DNA of 64,000 bases from Moniliella sp. 'wahieum' (taxonomy: Eukaryota; Basidiomycota; Moniliellomycetes; Moniliellales; Moniliellaceae): positions 434,001-498,000 of the forward strand of contig RSEE01000025.1 of assembly GCA_003971905.1 (NCBI GenBank). Reading direction: 5' to 3'. Each line of letters opens with the position of its first letter. Within the stretch, counting starts at the first letter, position 1. Both the position numbers and the translations under genes were made by a program. A model generated the notes under the pieces. That model had not been told where the DNA came from. It did no database searches and worked only from the letters and a program-made list of their open reading frames with translations. Shown here piece by piece: positions 12,501 through 24,479 of the stretch.

Positions 12501-15500
12501 TCCCTGGCCAACTTGAACTCATCGGACGTGAGCACAGCCACGTCGCTCGCTCTCCCCTCTTCTTCCGCGGGGGTCGCCGCGCGCGCAGCCGCCGGCACGC
12601 CCGGGCGACGAAGACTCGTGCCGCGCGCAATCCCACTGGCGGCCGAGCCGGGACGAGTGGGGGGCACGCAACGAGCGAGACACGACGCTCGTAGGCGCTT
12701 TCAAGCCGGTCGCCCCAGCTCGCGGGGCGGGAAGCCCGCCTGCGCGCATGGGAGCTGCCACGTTGGTTGTTGCAGAGGGAGCTTGAGCCAAGGGGCTGGC
12801 AGCACGGGCCGTCGCGCTCGGCGGCGCCACTTTGCTCGGGGCACGGGCAAGGCTCGCGGTGGGCTTCTTGGCGGCAGCGGCAGCAGGAGCAGCGGCGGCA
12901 GGGGCAGGGGCCGAAGCAGGAGCACTGGCCTTGGCTTTGGCCCGCGCCTGTTCCAGCAGGGGCAGAACCGTGTTGCGGGACGCAGCTTTGAGCGAGTCGG
13001 TCTGCGCTGACACCATCTTCCACCCGGCCTTGGCAATGACATAGGGCAGCACTGCCTGGGCCGCCTTACGGAGCGGAGCGCTCTTGTCATCCAAGCCCAG
13101 CACGGCAGGGAACGCGAGAGGCCCAAGGTCCAAGCTCCGATCGGAGGCAGGGTCGTGCGCGTCAAACCAAGCGGCCAGGAAGGAGAAGACCTCCTGCTTG
13201 AGCATGGGGTTGGCGCCCTTGGCCTCTACCGCGCCCACCAAGCCGGGAAGGAGATGAGAAATGCCGACCGCTTCGGCGATGGCCATCAGAGCGTCCAGCG
13301 CAGCGGACCGAACCGGGGCCTTGGCATCGCCCAACACGCCCGCCAACGGCTGCACCAACGTCCGTGCCGGCCCGTCAAACCCGGCTCCCAGCCCACGCGC
13401 CAGACGCGCCGTGACATCCACCGCAAGCATCTTGCATTGCAGATTGGCATCGGCGTACGCTGCTTGAGCGCGCCGGTTAGGTCCGACGGCACGTCCCCCT
13501 TGAGTCTTTCGTTTGCTTGCAACGCGCCCACAATGCTCTCCAGTGCTGCCTTGCGCTCCTTCCATGGCCCACTCTCGTTGCTCGCCGTGATGAGCGCGTG
13601 CGGGATGACCTTCTCGACCGCAACACGGGGTACCAAGTCGTCCAGCGGGTCCACCGCGGCTGCGCGGCCCTTGGCGGCCGAACTGCCTCCAGCTGCCGCC
13701 GTGGCCGTTGGCTGGGCCAGCTCGGCACTAAACTTCTCCGGGGCCGGGGCGGGTTGGAAGTAGCCTTTTCCACCTCGGTCTGGATGGTGGCCTGCAACTG
13801 GGGAGTGAGGTCGCCGGTAAAGTTGGTCAAGGCACTACCCACGTACCGTGCCAGCGTACCAAAGCATTTCGTCGCATTCGTCCGCACTACGCGTTGGAGT
13901 TTTTGAGCATGGCGATCAAGTGGGCCACGAGACTCTTAACGTCCACCCCAGCCAGGCCAAAGAGGAGCAGGGTAGCGTCGATCCAAGCCACACTGTCCGC
14001 GATGGCCTTGGGCGCCTTGATCTTGGCCATGGCCGGAATACCTGGGCCAAGACGAAGCCAAAACTCGTCTTTTCCGACAGTGCGACCAACGTCTCGCCCG
14101 CCGGTACCTTGAGCTTGATATCGCCCAGTTTGTCACACAATACTGGGATGGCCAACGCGGCCGAGGCGCGACCAAAGGAAGGACTGTGCTCAGAAAGCGT
14201 GCGAATCGCCTTGTACACTTCGGCCAGCACTTGGAAATTGGACTCTTTCCATCCGGGCCGCTTGCCAAACCCTCGGATCAGGATCTCGGCATCCACTTCC
14301 TCCGCTTCCCGATCCAGCCACGCATTGAGCTGCGTCATGCCTTCCAATCGCTCTTTCCACGCTTTGCTCTCGATCAACTCGCCGATCGAAGCGGGCACCA
14401 GTTCTTGCGCTCGTGCTTCGGCCTCTTCGGCCGGGTAGCGGTACTTGACAGGTTCGGTAGCGGGCGTCACCAAAGATCCCCCGGCCGAGGTAGGAGCCCG
14501 CTTGGCTGCCGCTGCCGAGCTGGGGGCAGAGGCAGATGCAGATGCCGCTGGCTTTTTCGCCAGCAAGCGGGCTGGGGTGCGCGGGGTTTGACAGGCGATG
14601 CGCTGGGCGCGGAAGCAGTCGGAGGCGGGGACGCCGGTGGGGCGGGCTTGGGTTTGGAGGAGGAGAGGACAGGTCGTTTGGCGACGACGGGTTGGCAGCC
14701 GGAGCGACCGGTTTGGGCGGGGCCGGGGCCGAAGCTTTGGCCTTGACTTGGGCCGCGGCGTATTCGTCCTTGACCTTTTCCTTTTTCAGGTCGTCAAGCT
14801 GGTCCAGGTACTGGTTCATCGCCCGTTCGCCCACCAGCTTCATCAGCGTGCCCAGTCCCTTGGCGGCCGCATCGCGACCTCGGGGTTGGCGTCGGCCATG
14901 GCCGCCAGCAGCGCTTCGGCCGTGGCGCCCACATCGGGTTTGCCCGGTACCGTGCGGGTGTTGGCAAGGCAGCGAGCGAGGAAGCGGGCAGACTCGGACT
15001 TGACCGAGGGCGTCTTGTGTTTCATTCCGGTCAAAATGTCGGGCAAAAGTTCTCCGATCGAGCTGGTGGCGGCTACCGCGTCCAGCGCCCCATTCAGCGC
15101 CTCGAGCACATTCGCCTTCTTCTCCTTCAATCGCTCAATCAACGCCGGCTCGGCTTTTTCCCGGTACCGACCGCCAAAGATGCTGCGCAGTCCCGAGGCC
15201 AACAGAGCCAGGCAGCCGGCAGCTTCAATGACAACGATGATGTTGGAGTCTTTGCGCACTCGTTCCGCGCACACCTCCACCAGCGAATCGTACCTTGGAA
15301 GCAGATCACTGCTGTCGCTGAGTTTGGGGGATGTTTTGAGCGCGGTAGCGGCGGCGATCAGCGCGTCTCGACGTTCGGACCATTTCGTGTGAGCAACCTG
15401 TTCATGGAACTTGTCCGGCCAGATTTTCGTGTTAAAGGGGTCCGCAGGGATGGCGATGTCGTACGCGTCCAGCTTTTTTGGCTCGGCCCCGGGACCCTCG

Positions 15501-16310
15501 CCGGCCCCGGGGGAAGCGTCGGCTCCCGAGCCATTGGTACCGGCCGCATCGCTCTCGGCCCCAGCTTGGGCCGGGCGTTGGGATGGGAGGAACCGGGTGG
15601 GCTGGGCGGATCCGTTGGGGAGGGAAGCGAACTGGGCGCGCAGTTCTTTGGCCTGGATGTCCTTGAGCTTGTCGAGCGTCGCGTTGAGCGCATCGCCAAG
15701 GTAAGTGTAGAGGGTAAGGGTAAGTGCCGACGCGTTGGCTCTGACCGTTTTGTCGGAATGACCAAACGCGTCGGGGAGGCGGTCGAGGATAAAGCGGGGT
15801 TCGATCTGGTGCGGGCCAAAGGCAGCCATGAGCAAGTCGAGCGAGGCGACGGCGGCAGCGACGGTTTGGGTTGCTTGGCGGAAAAGCCGGCCAAGACGGC
15901 TTTGACCAGTTCTTCGCATCCCAGTACATCTTCGTTCTCCGCGAGCCAGAGGAGGGTGTTCTGGGCATGGGTGCGCGTGCCGGCGCGGGTGGAAGGGAGC
16001 GCCTTTTCGACCAGCGCAGGTACCAGGACGGGCGGGTTGCTTTGGCGACGCGGGTGCCGCCGAATTCAACCAGGGCACGCACAGCGTCGATCGCCTTCTC
16101 CTGTGCGACGGCGTTCGAGTCGAGGACCCAGGCGCGGACACGGTCGGGGTCGCGGACCCATGGGTCAAACACAGCGTCGGCCGCGTCGGGGGAGCGGGCA
16201 AAGGCGGTGGCAAGGTCGTCGTAGGCGCTGCAGCGTGCCTTCCACACCTTGCTGGCCAGGCGCTCGGGAGGGCTGCGACGCCCAGTCGTCGGGCGGCGGG
16301 GGGCGTCCAT
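9566..16310 (-). CDS. XMAP215/ch-TOG/Stu2 microtubule polymerase
   Basis: TOG-domain proteins bind tubulin dimers, speed plus-end growth and act at kinetochores and spindle poles. The ATG complement at 16310 starts a protein whose first TOG repeat reads ERLASKVWKARCSAYDDL. Further HEAT-like TOG blocks follow at about 15.4-14.8, 14.5-13.9, 13.6-13.0 and 12.5-11.7 kb. The inter-TOG linker DQLDDLKKEKVKDEYAAAQV is typical of the family, and low-complexity Ala/Pro/Ser linkers separate the domains. The C-terminal conserved region (TFKIILTHIHNDMGEDVL, then QLYEFQKRYPHKQASIE) is recognisable. The end reads ASEERLAELRARFGRP, with a stop at 9566. An intron probably removes the poly-GGA tract near 10000. 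About 2,000 residues suggests a long, five-TOG form. At least eight frame changes interrupt it, consistent with sequencing deletions. Confidence 0.85.
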
Positions 16311-17079
16311 GGCAGGGCAGGGGGGGAGGAGGGGGGGGAGGGGGGCGATGGGGGGGAGGGGGAGGTGGAGGCGAGGGAGGCCGACGGCGCCTCACGCGAT
16401 GCCTCGTCTCGTCTCGGCTGCCGTCCGGCAGCGTCAACATGCGCCTGCAATTTCAGATTCCTCGTCACGCGCCCCTCACGCATCACCCGCCGCGCTGCAA
16501 TGTTCAATCTCCACTGCGGGCACGGCGCCTGTGCTGCGCCGCGTGCGGGCGGGGTGTGCGCCAACCCTACTGCCCCGCGCGCGGCGCTGCCCCCGTCCGG
16601 CCCAACACCAACACCAAACCAAACCAACACTCCCCCGGTCACGTGCGCATGCGGCGCGTCTCCTACGCCCATTTCAAGTTTGACGAGTGCTACTTCACTC
16701 GGGGCGGATCTCCTACAAAGCACTGCCAGTCTTGGCTCTTCGCACCGCCACACCCTCGCGCTTGCGCACCGCCAGCGCCCTCCCCTGCCTGTGTGGACTG
16801 CGGGGACACACAGCACACACTCACAAACTACAAGCATGGCAGCAGCAAGATGGAATGGAACGCGGCCGGGGCCAGGCCGGCTGGGACCGCTGCCGTGGCC
16901 AAGCCAGCGCGTGCGGCGAGCAAGGGCGCTGGGGCGCAGCGGCGTCGACAGCAGCCAAGAAAAATGCGAGGAATACACGGAAAGGACACAAAAGCACAAT
17001 CACAACCACAAACCAAACAAAACCCACGAGGAGCTTGCACCGCGCTCCTCTTCCCCTCCCTCGCCCGACCAGACGGGAA
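16311..17079. other. Promoter of the XMAP215 gene, 3' flank of zinc-finger gene
   Basis: The open frames here are Pro/Arg-rich, appear on both strands and look like composition artefacts. There are G-rich runs at 16320-16375 immediately upstream of the start codon. No gene is seen. Confidence 0.5.
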
Positions 17080-18971
17080 TCAGTGCTGGCGCAGGCGCTT
17101 GTGGCGCAACAGGGCATCTTTGCGCGAAAACACACTGCCACACTCGCATTTCCATTCGTGGTCCACATTGGATGTGGCGGGGTTGACTTCTTTGCCCCAT
17201 ACCAGCGCCTGCTCCATGCTCAACGTGCCCTTTTGCACCGCCCGCGCCTCGTCCGGCCATGCACCGTCTCGCGGTGCCGCACCAGGTCGTACAGACGATG
17301 AAACTGCGTCCCACACACGGCGCCCGTCAGAGGATTCACGTACTCGCACACGCTCATCTTGGTTCCGCCCGCCCGGACGCACCACCACCACCAGCGTCGG
17401 CGCGTGAGGACGGGACAAGTCCCTAGAGCCACGGGAGGACGTTTCGGACGCAGCGGTGGCAGTGGCAGCAGACCGCGGGCTGGGCCGGTACGACGTCGCG
17501 AGGGCGCAGGTGTGCACCTGCACTCGCACCTGCACCCGCACCCGCACCCGCACCCGCACTTGCTTCTTTCCCGGGCGAAGGGGCACGACGACGGGGGCGT
17601 TTGATCCCGACCCCGCGCGGCGGCTGCTCGTACTCGTCGGCCTCTTGCGACGACCCACGTAGCGGCGGAGCAAAGCGCGGGGAAGTGGACACGTGCCGCA
17701 CGGGCCGGCGAGTGGCAAGCGGGGGCGAGGTAGGCGTGGCGGATGTGCGGCCGGGGGGCGCGCGGGCGGGGGGCGAGGCATAGGACACTAGGTGTCGAAG
17801 GCGCAGCGACAGTAGAGGAAGAAGCTGGTTCCTGCGACGCACCTCGGCCGCCTCCTCCTCCATCCCGCCCTCCGCGCGGCGATGCGGTGCGCCGGTCTTT
17901 GTCGCTCGACGAACGTGCTTTGCGCGTGCCCGGTGGCTGGGGTTGGGACTGGGACTGTGGTAGCGGCAGCGGCGGTGGCACCGGCGGCGAGGCAGGCAAC
18001 GGCGTGGTCGCATCCATCTGCGTGCTGCTATCTGGTCTGGGACTGGTGACGTTGCTGGTGCTTGCGCCTCGTTCGGACACTTCGCTGCTGCTGGTCAAGA
18101 GGTGGGTGGATCCCATGAGGGAATCCGATTCGGTTTCGTCCACCGCAGGCACCGAGTGTTTCTGCTCGTACAGATCCAGCGTCAGCTTCTGCAGCGCCGA
18201 CAGCGGGTCGTCATCGTCCTCGTCGTCGTCGGTAGAAAAGGAACGATGGGGCGGCAGCTTGGACTTGGACGAAGACGGAAGGCGAGCGCCCGAGTCGCGC
18301 CAAAACGCAGGGCCAGGGTCGTCCTCATCCAGCGACATGCCACTCTCGGCCGAGCCCGAGATGTAGCCGTAGCCACCGCCGGTGCCCGACATGCGGGGAA
18401 GTGCTCTGGGCCAGGGGCGCATGTCGTCGCGGTGGTCGGCTGCCTGGCTGGAGAGAGAAGGGGTCCTGATCCGGCGGAGAGAGGTCGCCGGTTGGGTCAT
18501 GTCCTCGCTGCTGGAGGGGCGGAGAGAAAGGTGTAGCGCACGCCGGGCTCGGTGCCGGGCGCAGCGAGGTGGGTGGTGGCAGTGGTATCTATATGGGGGT
18601 TGTGCAAGGGCTGGGAGGCAAAGGTGAAGCGTCCGGGGGGGAGGCGGTGGGCGTGGCCGGCGGGAACGGGGGCGGGGGGGGGGGGGGGGTTGGGTGTGGG
18701 AGGAGGAGGGAGGAGGAGGAGGAGGAGGCGGTGCTGCTGCTGCGGCGGGGGAGGGGGCGGGAGAAGGACATGCTGGATGTGGAGGCGGAGGCGGAGGTGG
18801 GGGCGGAGGCGGAGGCCGAGGGGATGGTGGGCAGATAGGCGTGGAGGGAGTGGGGGGCGGAGGCGGGCAGCAGCGGGCGGGGGGGCGAGGGGGGGCGCGG
18901 GGGGGGGGGGCGGCCGAGGAGGGCAGAGAGCCGTGGGAAGGCACGCGGCGCAGCGCGGGGGGTGCGTCCAT
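17080..18971 (-). CDS. C2H2 zinc-finger regulator, two C-terminal fingers (Rpn4-like?)
   Basis: This is a probable nuclear DNA-binding regulator. The ATG complement at 18971 opens with MDAPPALRRVPSHGS and a long proline-rich, low-complexity region. A Ser-rich segment and an acidic cluster follow (FSTDDDEDDDDPLSALQKL). The C-terminus has two fingers. The first is CEYVNPLTGAVC then FHRLYDLVRHRETVH (C-x10-C-x12-H-x4-H); the second is CECGSVFSRKDALLRH ending RLRQH. The wide first knuckle plus a degenerate second finger at the extreme C-terminus resembles the proteasome-gene activator Rpn4 and relatives, but this link is tentative. A hexanucleotide repeat at about 17517-17565 encodes alternating Arg/Val or Gly/Ala depending on frame. 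Several frame changes occur, including one between the fingers. The stop is near 17080. Confidence 0.65.
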
Positions 18972-19364
18972 GGAGGGGAGGGGGGGGCGATGGGGGGGCG
19001 CTGCGTCGGAGGGCGGCTGGTGGAGTCGGGCGATGCTGTGGGGCGATGCTGACGGTGTGGTACGTCCGATGGCCGGGCTAGTGCATGCGAGGCGGAGGCT
19101 GCGGCAGCCCAGCGCTTATTTAAGTACGCATGCGCCCCCACTGCGCCCGTGTGCCTCGACGCTCGGGCCCTCACCCGCCGACGCATGACGCTCTGCAGCC
19201 TCTCCTGCAATGCAGGCATCACATTGCATCATCCTCCGCTCTCAGATCTCAGACCGCACTCGCCGGCGTGCGTCGCAGCTGAGGCTCAGCGAGCAGAGCA
19301 GCACCACGCCCCCTCCCTCGGCACCATCCGCGCTCCCTCCAGCCGCTGCCACGCCCGCGTCAGC

Positions 19365-19373
19365 ATGACTCAT
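19365..19373. promoter_or_regulatory. AP-1/Gcn4-type site ATGACTCAT
   Basis: This is a perfect 9-bp palindromic bZIP site about 395 bp upstream of the zinc-finger gene's start. bZIP factors of the Gcn4/Yap class bind this sequence. Occupancy is inference. Confidence 0.4.
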
Positions 19374-19582
19374 GCCTTGGCCATTCCATCGACATCCCTC
19401 GGCCGCGGCGGTGCGGCGGCTGGGGCTGCCAAATGCACGCCCACCCGCACGCCGCCGACGTCATCATCACCGCCCCCTCGCCTTCCCCAGCTTCCACGCC
19501 GGCCAAATCACCCCTCATCACACCCCCGCCTATCCCCGCGCTTACGAGCGGCCCGCGGGGAGTACGTAAGCAGCCAGCCCTC

Positions 19583-19603
19583 ACATGTCACATGTCACAT
19601 GTC
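19583..19603. repeat. Palindrome-heptad array, ACATGTC x3
   Basis: Three perfect ACATGTC units (palindrome ACATGT plus C) followed by a decayed ACTGTCAC. The same palindrome with a G spacer occurs at 59220-59240. Confidence 0.9.
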
Positions 19604-19636
19604 ACTGTCACAGGCCTCTATCGACCATCCCGCATC

Positions 19637-21581
19637 CTACCCCCATCTACACCGCTTGCGCCATGATAAAGGCGGAGCGTGCGCCCTAATCGCAATCGGA
19701 AAAAAGCAAGAAACGTGCGGCGATTGCAGTGGTTCTATGGGGCTGGGATCGAGGATGTCAATGTCAGGTAGTGGTGGTGTGTGGTGTGTGGTGTGCTTGG
19801 TGCTTGGTATGGGAGCTTCATGCGAGCACTTGCGGATATTCGCCGTGAGCGTGACCACGAGCAAAGCACGCCCAACCGTGAGGCGATGGCCAAGTGCAGT
19901 GTGGTGCGGCGCGGACGGGGCGGGGGGCTGAGCGTCGGCCGGGCGCGGGGCCGGATGGATGACTCCTCGAGCGGGGCAAAACTGGCCGCCGGGCAACTCG
20001 TCGGCGCGTCGCGCGTGGCGGAACATGCGCCAGTACGACAAGCCGGCAAGATGAACGAGATGGAGGTGGAGCCAACGCTGCCGACAAACCCGAGCGCGAG
20101 GGAAAGTTTCCACCGCGATCGCGATCGCCGTCTGCTCACCACCAAGGCCACTGTCACCCCGGCCACCGGCCAGCGTGCCCAGCTCGGGAGCGACCGGGCT
20201 GGCACCAGCACCGCCACCCGTCTCGTCCGAGGAGACCAACGCTTCCGTCTCGTCGTGGATGCTGGCACTGGTGGTGCTGGTCCCGGAGCGTCCAGCAGGG
20301 CGGAAAGCGGCGTAGATGTTGGCCAGGGACGCGCGGCAAGGGTGGATGGTGAGCGGGTAACTCATCAATGTCAAGGCGACAATGGCCAGGCGTCCACCAC
20401 AGACAAACAGCGAGTCGGCCGGGTAGGAAGCAATCACGTTCGCGCTCACATGGGCGCCAAAGGTGCAGTACCCCAGGATGGCCACCACCTCGTACAGCAC
20501 TCCTGCCAAGCCGATCGACCACCCAATCACCTCGTTCGTCCGCGCCTCGGTGTGGTCTTTGAGCTCGTTGTACACGGACAGCACGTTCTGGAGCCGGGGT
20601 TAGTACTGGGTACGTGCGGAAACAAGAATAGTACGCCAGCGCGTGCTGCCATACTGAGAGGTAGGAACGAGGTCGAAGGAGGACGTACATGAGCACAGGT
20701 AAAGGCAAACACGAACACGGGGGAAACGCTGAGGAACTCGCTCGTCATGTGGAACCAGTGCACGTCACCCTTGGAGGGCGGTTCGGCGAGGGCTTGGAGG
20801 GGGCTGCGTGGGCGAAGAGCAGGAGCAGGAGCAGGAGCAGTAGAAGCAACGTGCGCTTCGGTCGAAAAAGTGGGCGGGACGAAAAGTAGTAGACAACAAT
20901 GACGACGAGGTACACGACCGCCAAGAAGCTGACGTAGGACGTGTGGCGGAGCGAGTCGAGCCGGCGCAAAAACGAGAGCGGGGCCAGGAGCACGGCCCAG
21001 GCGGCAATCCAAAATTCACGCGAGTACAGCACGCTGGGGAACCTTGTGGCGAGCCGGTGAGGATGCGCGCCAAGGACCACGACACTTGGGGCATGAGTTG
21101 GCCGGCAATCATGAGGTAACTGATTGCGACGCCAAAGCACTTGATCGCAATGGCGGCATCAATCGCCTGGCGCGCCGAGGGCCACACGGCCGACGCAATC
21201 GCAAAGAAGGAGGTTTGGTTGCCACCCAGTCGGGCCGCACAGCGCGTCAACAGGTACACGCCCAACGCCGACGTTACCCACACACAACCACCAGAACAAA
21301 CCCAGGCACGATGCCAGCCGCGGCAAAGGAGTAGGGCATGGCACAGATGCCAGCACCAATCAGCACATTCAGCAGGTTGGCCGACGAGATGAACAGGCTG
21401 GCCCGGCCGCTGCCCAGGCCCGGAGACGAAGGCTCGGCAGAAGAGGCGGCACGCATGCTGGGGCGGGGGAGCAGAGGGTCGGGGAGGACGAAGATGGGGT
21501 GGCCTGGTAGGCGGAGTTCGACACGGCTTTCGGCGTCGACTTGCCGGGCGTAAGCGGCGGCGTGCGCTCGGTCGAGCTCAT
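19637..21581 (-). CDS. AVT-type vacuolar amino-acid transporter (AAAP family)
   Basis: AAAP-family proton-coupled carrier, most like fungal AVT vacuolar exporters. The start at 21581 (MSSTERTPPLTPGKSTPKAV) gives a Ser/Thr/Pro-rich cytosolic tail. TM1 carries the family signature SANLLNVLIGAGICAMPYSF. Further membrane segments include KCFGVAISYLMIAGQLMP and HTSYVSFLAVVYLVVIVVYY. A later block, IGLAGVLYEVVAILGYCTFG, is followed by an acidic Ser/Thr-rich loop. Near the C-terminus the AVT-specific block FVGSVGSTSISFILP is present in another frame. The last segment is RALLVVTLTANI. At least five frame changes or introns interrupt the reading, so exon edges and the stop are approximate. Roughly ten or eleven membrane segments are expected. 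Confidence 0.75.
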
Positions 21582-23027
21582 GAAGGTGTCGGGGGAGGGA
21601 GAGGGGGAGGAGGAGGCAAGGCGAGGCGAGGCGGTGCGATGCTGGAATGCGAGGGGATGGGGGGGGTCGCTCGTGGCTCCGCTGCGTGGACGGAGGATGC
21701 GGAGCTGGCGGGACCGCGTCGTGAGACTGACGAGACGCGGCACAGGCACCCCAGCGCTTATCGGCGATCACGCGTGCGTGGATGATTATTGGTGATTCCA
21801 GGCTGATTTGATTCGACGTTTGCAGCGACGCAGTGGCCGACTGGCGCCCACACCGCCCACTGCGGCGCAAGAAGGGCGCTGGGCCACACCGCCGCCAGCA
21901 CGTCACGCCGCCATGGCGACATTTGCCTCCCCACCCTACCTCGCCCGGGCGCACCACACCACCACCTCCTCCTCCTCCACCACCACCACCCACCGTCACG
22001 CCCAAGCACATCCTGTCAGCGGCACATTGAAACAGGCTACTCTGGCACCCCAGTGCCCAGCTGGGCCGACGCCACTCCGGACTCACGTACTCGCCTGAGA
22101 GACTCGGGCCTTCGGCCTCCGGAGGCATCGGGCCTGAGACGTTATAGGCCGCTTCCGCTCCGCCTCGCAGCGGGCGCCCAACACGCCAGACCGCCACCAT
22201 AGCAGGATGCCCCCATGCATGCTTCCACGCTTCTCTCAGATAGGCCCCTTCCTGCAGATGAGCAACCATCCACGACGCTAACCATAACTAGCACACCTCC
22301 CTCCAAACACTCCAGACCACGTAGCACGCCGGCGTGCGCATCGTCCCCGCGTCCATGCATAGGCACCCCGCTGTTGGGACAGAGGGGTGTATTTGATGGG
22401 CACGCAGAGCACCCAGAGGCGCTTGACTGCAGCGCACGATCGAGGGCGGCGCTCATGTGCGGCCAGGCTGCGCAGCTAGCGGGCCAGAGGTCAACCAAGC
22501 ACCCCACGGGCGGGAGCGTGAGGGAGCAACGCTGAGGACGGGTGGGATGCGCCCGCCGAGGAGGGAATGCAACCATCGCGGTGGGATGGCTACATGGCAA
22601 TGTGTCTCGCTGGGAATGGGAGGGCCGGGAGGGCGTGGTGGGGGAAGCACCAAGCACGCAGGGGCAGGGAGCGGGGAGACTGATGATCGATGGTTAGTGA
22701 TTGGGGATGCTCGATGCGTGGAGATGCTGGCCGATGGGATGGAGCGCATCGGCCTGGCTTCCAGCGTGGCGGGCGCTGGCTGCGGATGTTGATCATGGCT
22801 GCTTGCGCTCGGGCCTTCTGCTCGCAGCTCGATCGATGATCGCACGTGCATCGCTCCGTCCACGTGCAACCCCGGCGGGGGGGGCAGTGTGCGGCGATTG
22901 CACCGCACCGTTCAATCAAGCATCGCAGGTCGCATCTGCCCTGTCCCCTTTCGCCCAGGCAGGAGTGTATCGACAGCCCGCAGCCGACGCCTGCTCTTCT
23001 TCCCCCCCCCCACGGCCAACCAACCCA
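21582..23027. other. Long divergent intergenic region
   Basis: This is the shared upstream region of the AVT transporter (-) and the duplicated-domain gene (+). It contains CAC/CCT trinucleotide runs (about 21955-21990). Open frames are short and low-complexity. No gene is called. Confidence 0.5.
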
Positions 23028-23949
23028 ATGCCCAACCGAGCCGACCAGCGCGCCACCGGCCCTGCCCCCGCCGCTTCCCGCCCCGCCTCCGCAAGCGCGA
23101 CTGGTGCTGCTGCCCGCTGCTGGTGCTGCTGCTGGTGCTACTACCGGTGGTGGTGGTGCTACTGCTGGTGGTGGTCGTGGTCGCGGTCGTCTTGGTAACT
23201 TCCGGGCCCCCCGTTGGGTCAGGAACCTTTCATACCGCCGCCGGACGTGTTTGCTTTGCTGTGGGATGCGCGCGCGGGGTGGACGACGCAGGAGATCCGC
23301 CAAAAGTTGACCCAGGTGAACGACCCGGTGCCGCAAGACGTGATGGATGTCGTGCTGGACGCGCTGGACAAGGGGCTGTACCCTGAGCAAATCGAGGAAC
23401 GGTTGCTCCAGTATATGGAAATGGACGCGGACCGGTGGCGGGACTCGATGGAGGCCCCGCCCGAGGTGTACGATATGCTGATCGAGGAGAACGGCCAGTT
23501 GACACACAAAGAAATGATGCTGAAGGTGGAACCCTGGTTCGGCGAAGCACCGAATGCGGTGATGAATATGCTGCTGGACGCGCTGCACGAAGGCTGGCCC
23601 GCCGATGAAATTCGGGAAAAGTTGGAGGAGATAGAAGACGAAGGCTTTTCGACGACGTGGTTGCTGTCCCACCTCCGCCCGACCCTACCCTGCTCCATCA
23701 GCTGCAACACATGGAGGTGCAGCAAGGCGACATGCTGCGTGCACAGTCCGGTCCGAACGTGCCCATCCCGCCCCGAGAGGCGGGTCGATCCCGCCCGAGC
23801 TCACGGACCTGCTCCTCCAGATGCGCGACACCAACATGACCCCCGAAGCATTTGACAGGTTCATGGCGGTCGCATCCGCTATGCTGGGCGAACGCGACAG
23901 TCTACCGGGCGGCAACGCGGGCTCAGGCCCTTCGGGACTCCGGATGTGA
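23028..23949 (+). CDS. Unknown protein with RGG-like N-terminus and a duplicated helical domain
   Basis: I do not recognise a named family. From ATG 23028 (MPNRADQRATGPAPAASRP) an Ala/Gly-rich tail leads into GGGRGRGRLGNFRAP, an RGG-like basic patch often seen in RNA-binding proteins. Two tandem copies of a ~60-residue helical unit follow. Copy 1 begins PPDVFALLWDARAGW and ends ALDKGLYPEQIEERLL. Copy 2 begins PPEVYDMLIEENGQL and ends ALHEGWPADEIREKL. A Pro/Gln-rich linker and a C-terminal helix (PPELTDLLLQMRDTNMTPEA) end at TGA 23947-23949. Two or three single-base frame changes occur, one in the GGT/GCT repeat near 23100-23210 and one near 23660. About 300 residues, no membrane segment. The internal duplication supports a real gene. 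Confidence 0.6.
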
Positions 23950-24479
23950 GGCTGAGCCCAAGAGCGCGGTGTCGGCCAAGTTACCAAGTCCGAAAACTGA
24001 GCGTCCCCAGCTAGGCTCACGCGCTCACGCCTCAGGGTGAGCGGGATCCCCTAGGATCGAGGTCGCGATCGCGTCCTGTTTGAAATCTCTGTTCCCTGCT
24101 TCTTCTATCGACACAAGAACTAGAATCTAGAATCCATGAGCCCGTTCCGGAACGAAGGCAGATCCATTGTCCGAGAACAAAGTACAGCGCCTAGGTAGGC
24201 GGATCAGGCCAGGAACGAGAGTGATGGTCGATGAGGCCGAGGCCTAAACAAAGACATGACAGGCGAGCAAGAAACAGACCATCGTGAGCCTAGAGAGGCT
24301 GAGGAAACAAGATGAAACAGCGGGTAACGAGAAGGAAGGGAGGCCCAATGCATGGGGGAAAGCAAGATGCGAGCGCAGTGCGCTCAGTGGAGTTAGAAGG
24401 CAGAGAGGTGAGAAAAGTGACAACATCCAAGGAGTAACATGAGTGGATTGGAGCAGGGGGACTAAGACTCGGCTGGGCG
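23950..24479. other. Convergent intergenic region
   Basis: 3' flanks of the duplicated-domain gene (+) and the Ser/Pro-rich gene (-). Nothing else is recognised. Confidence 0.5.

Larger units (their letters stand above)
18972..19636. other. Promoter region of zinc-finger gene
   Basis: Upstream DNA of the minus-strand zinc-finger gene and 3' flank of the transporter. It contains an AP-1/Gcn4-type site (19365-19373) and an ACATGTC heptad array (19583-19603). No gene is seen. Confidence 0.5.

Noticed and set aside
14843..16999. 718-codon minus-strand frame as a single complete protein
   Set aside because: Its first ~390 residues are out of frame with the TOG protein and upstream of its start. 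Only the later part is real XMAP215 sequence.
15017..17407. 796-codon plus-strand frame
   Set aside because: It is a shadow of the XMAP215 and zinc-finger genes on the other strand, with no domain of its own.
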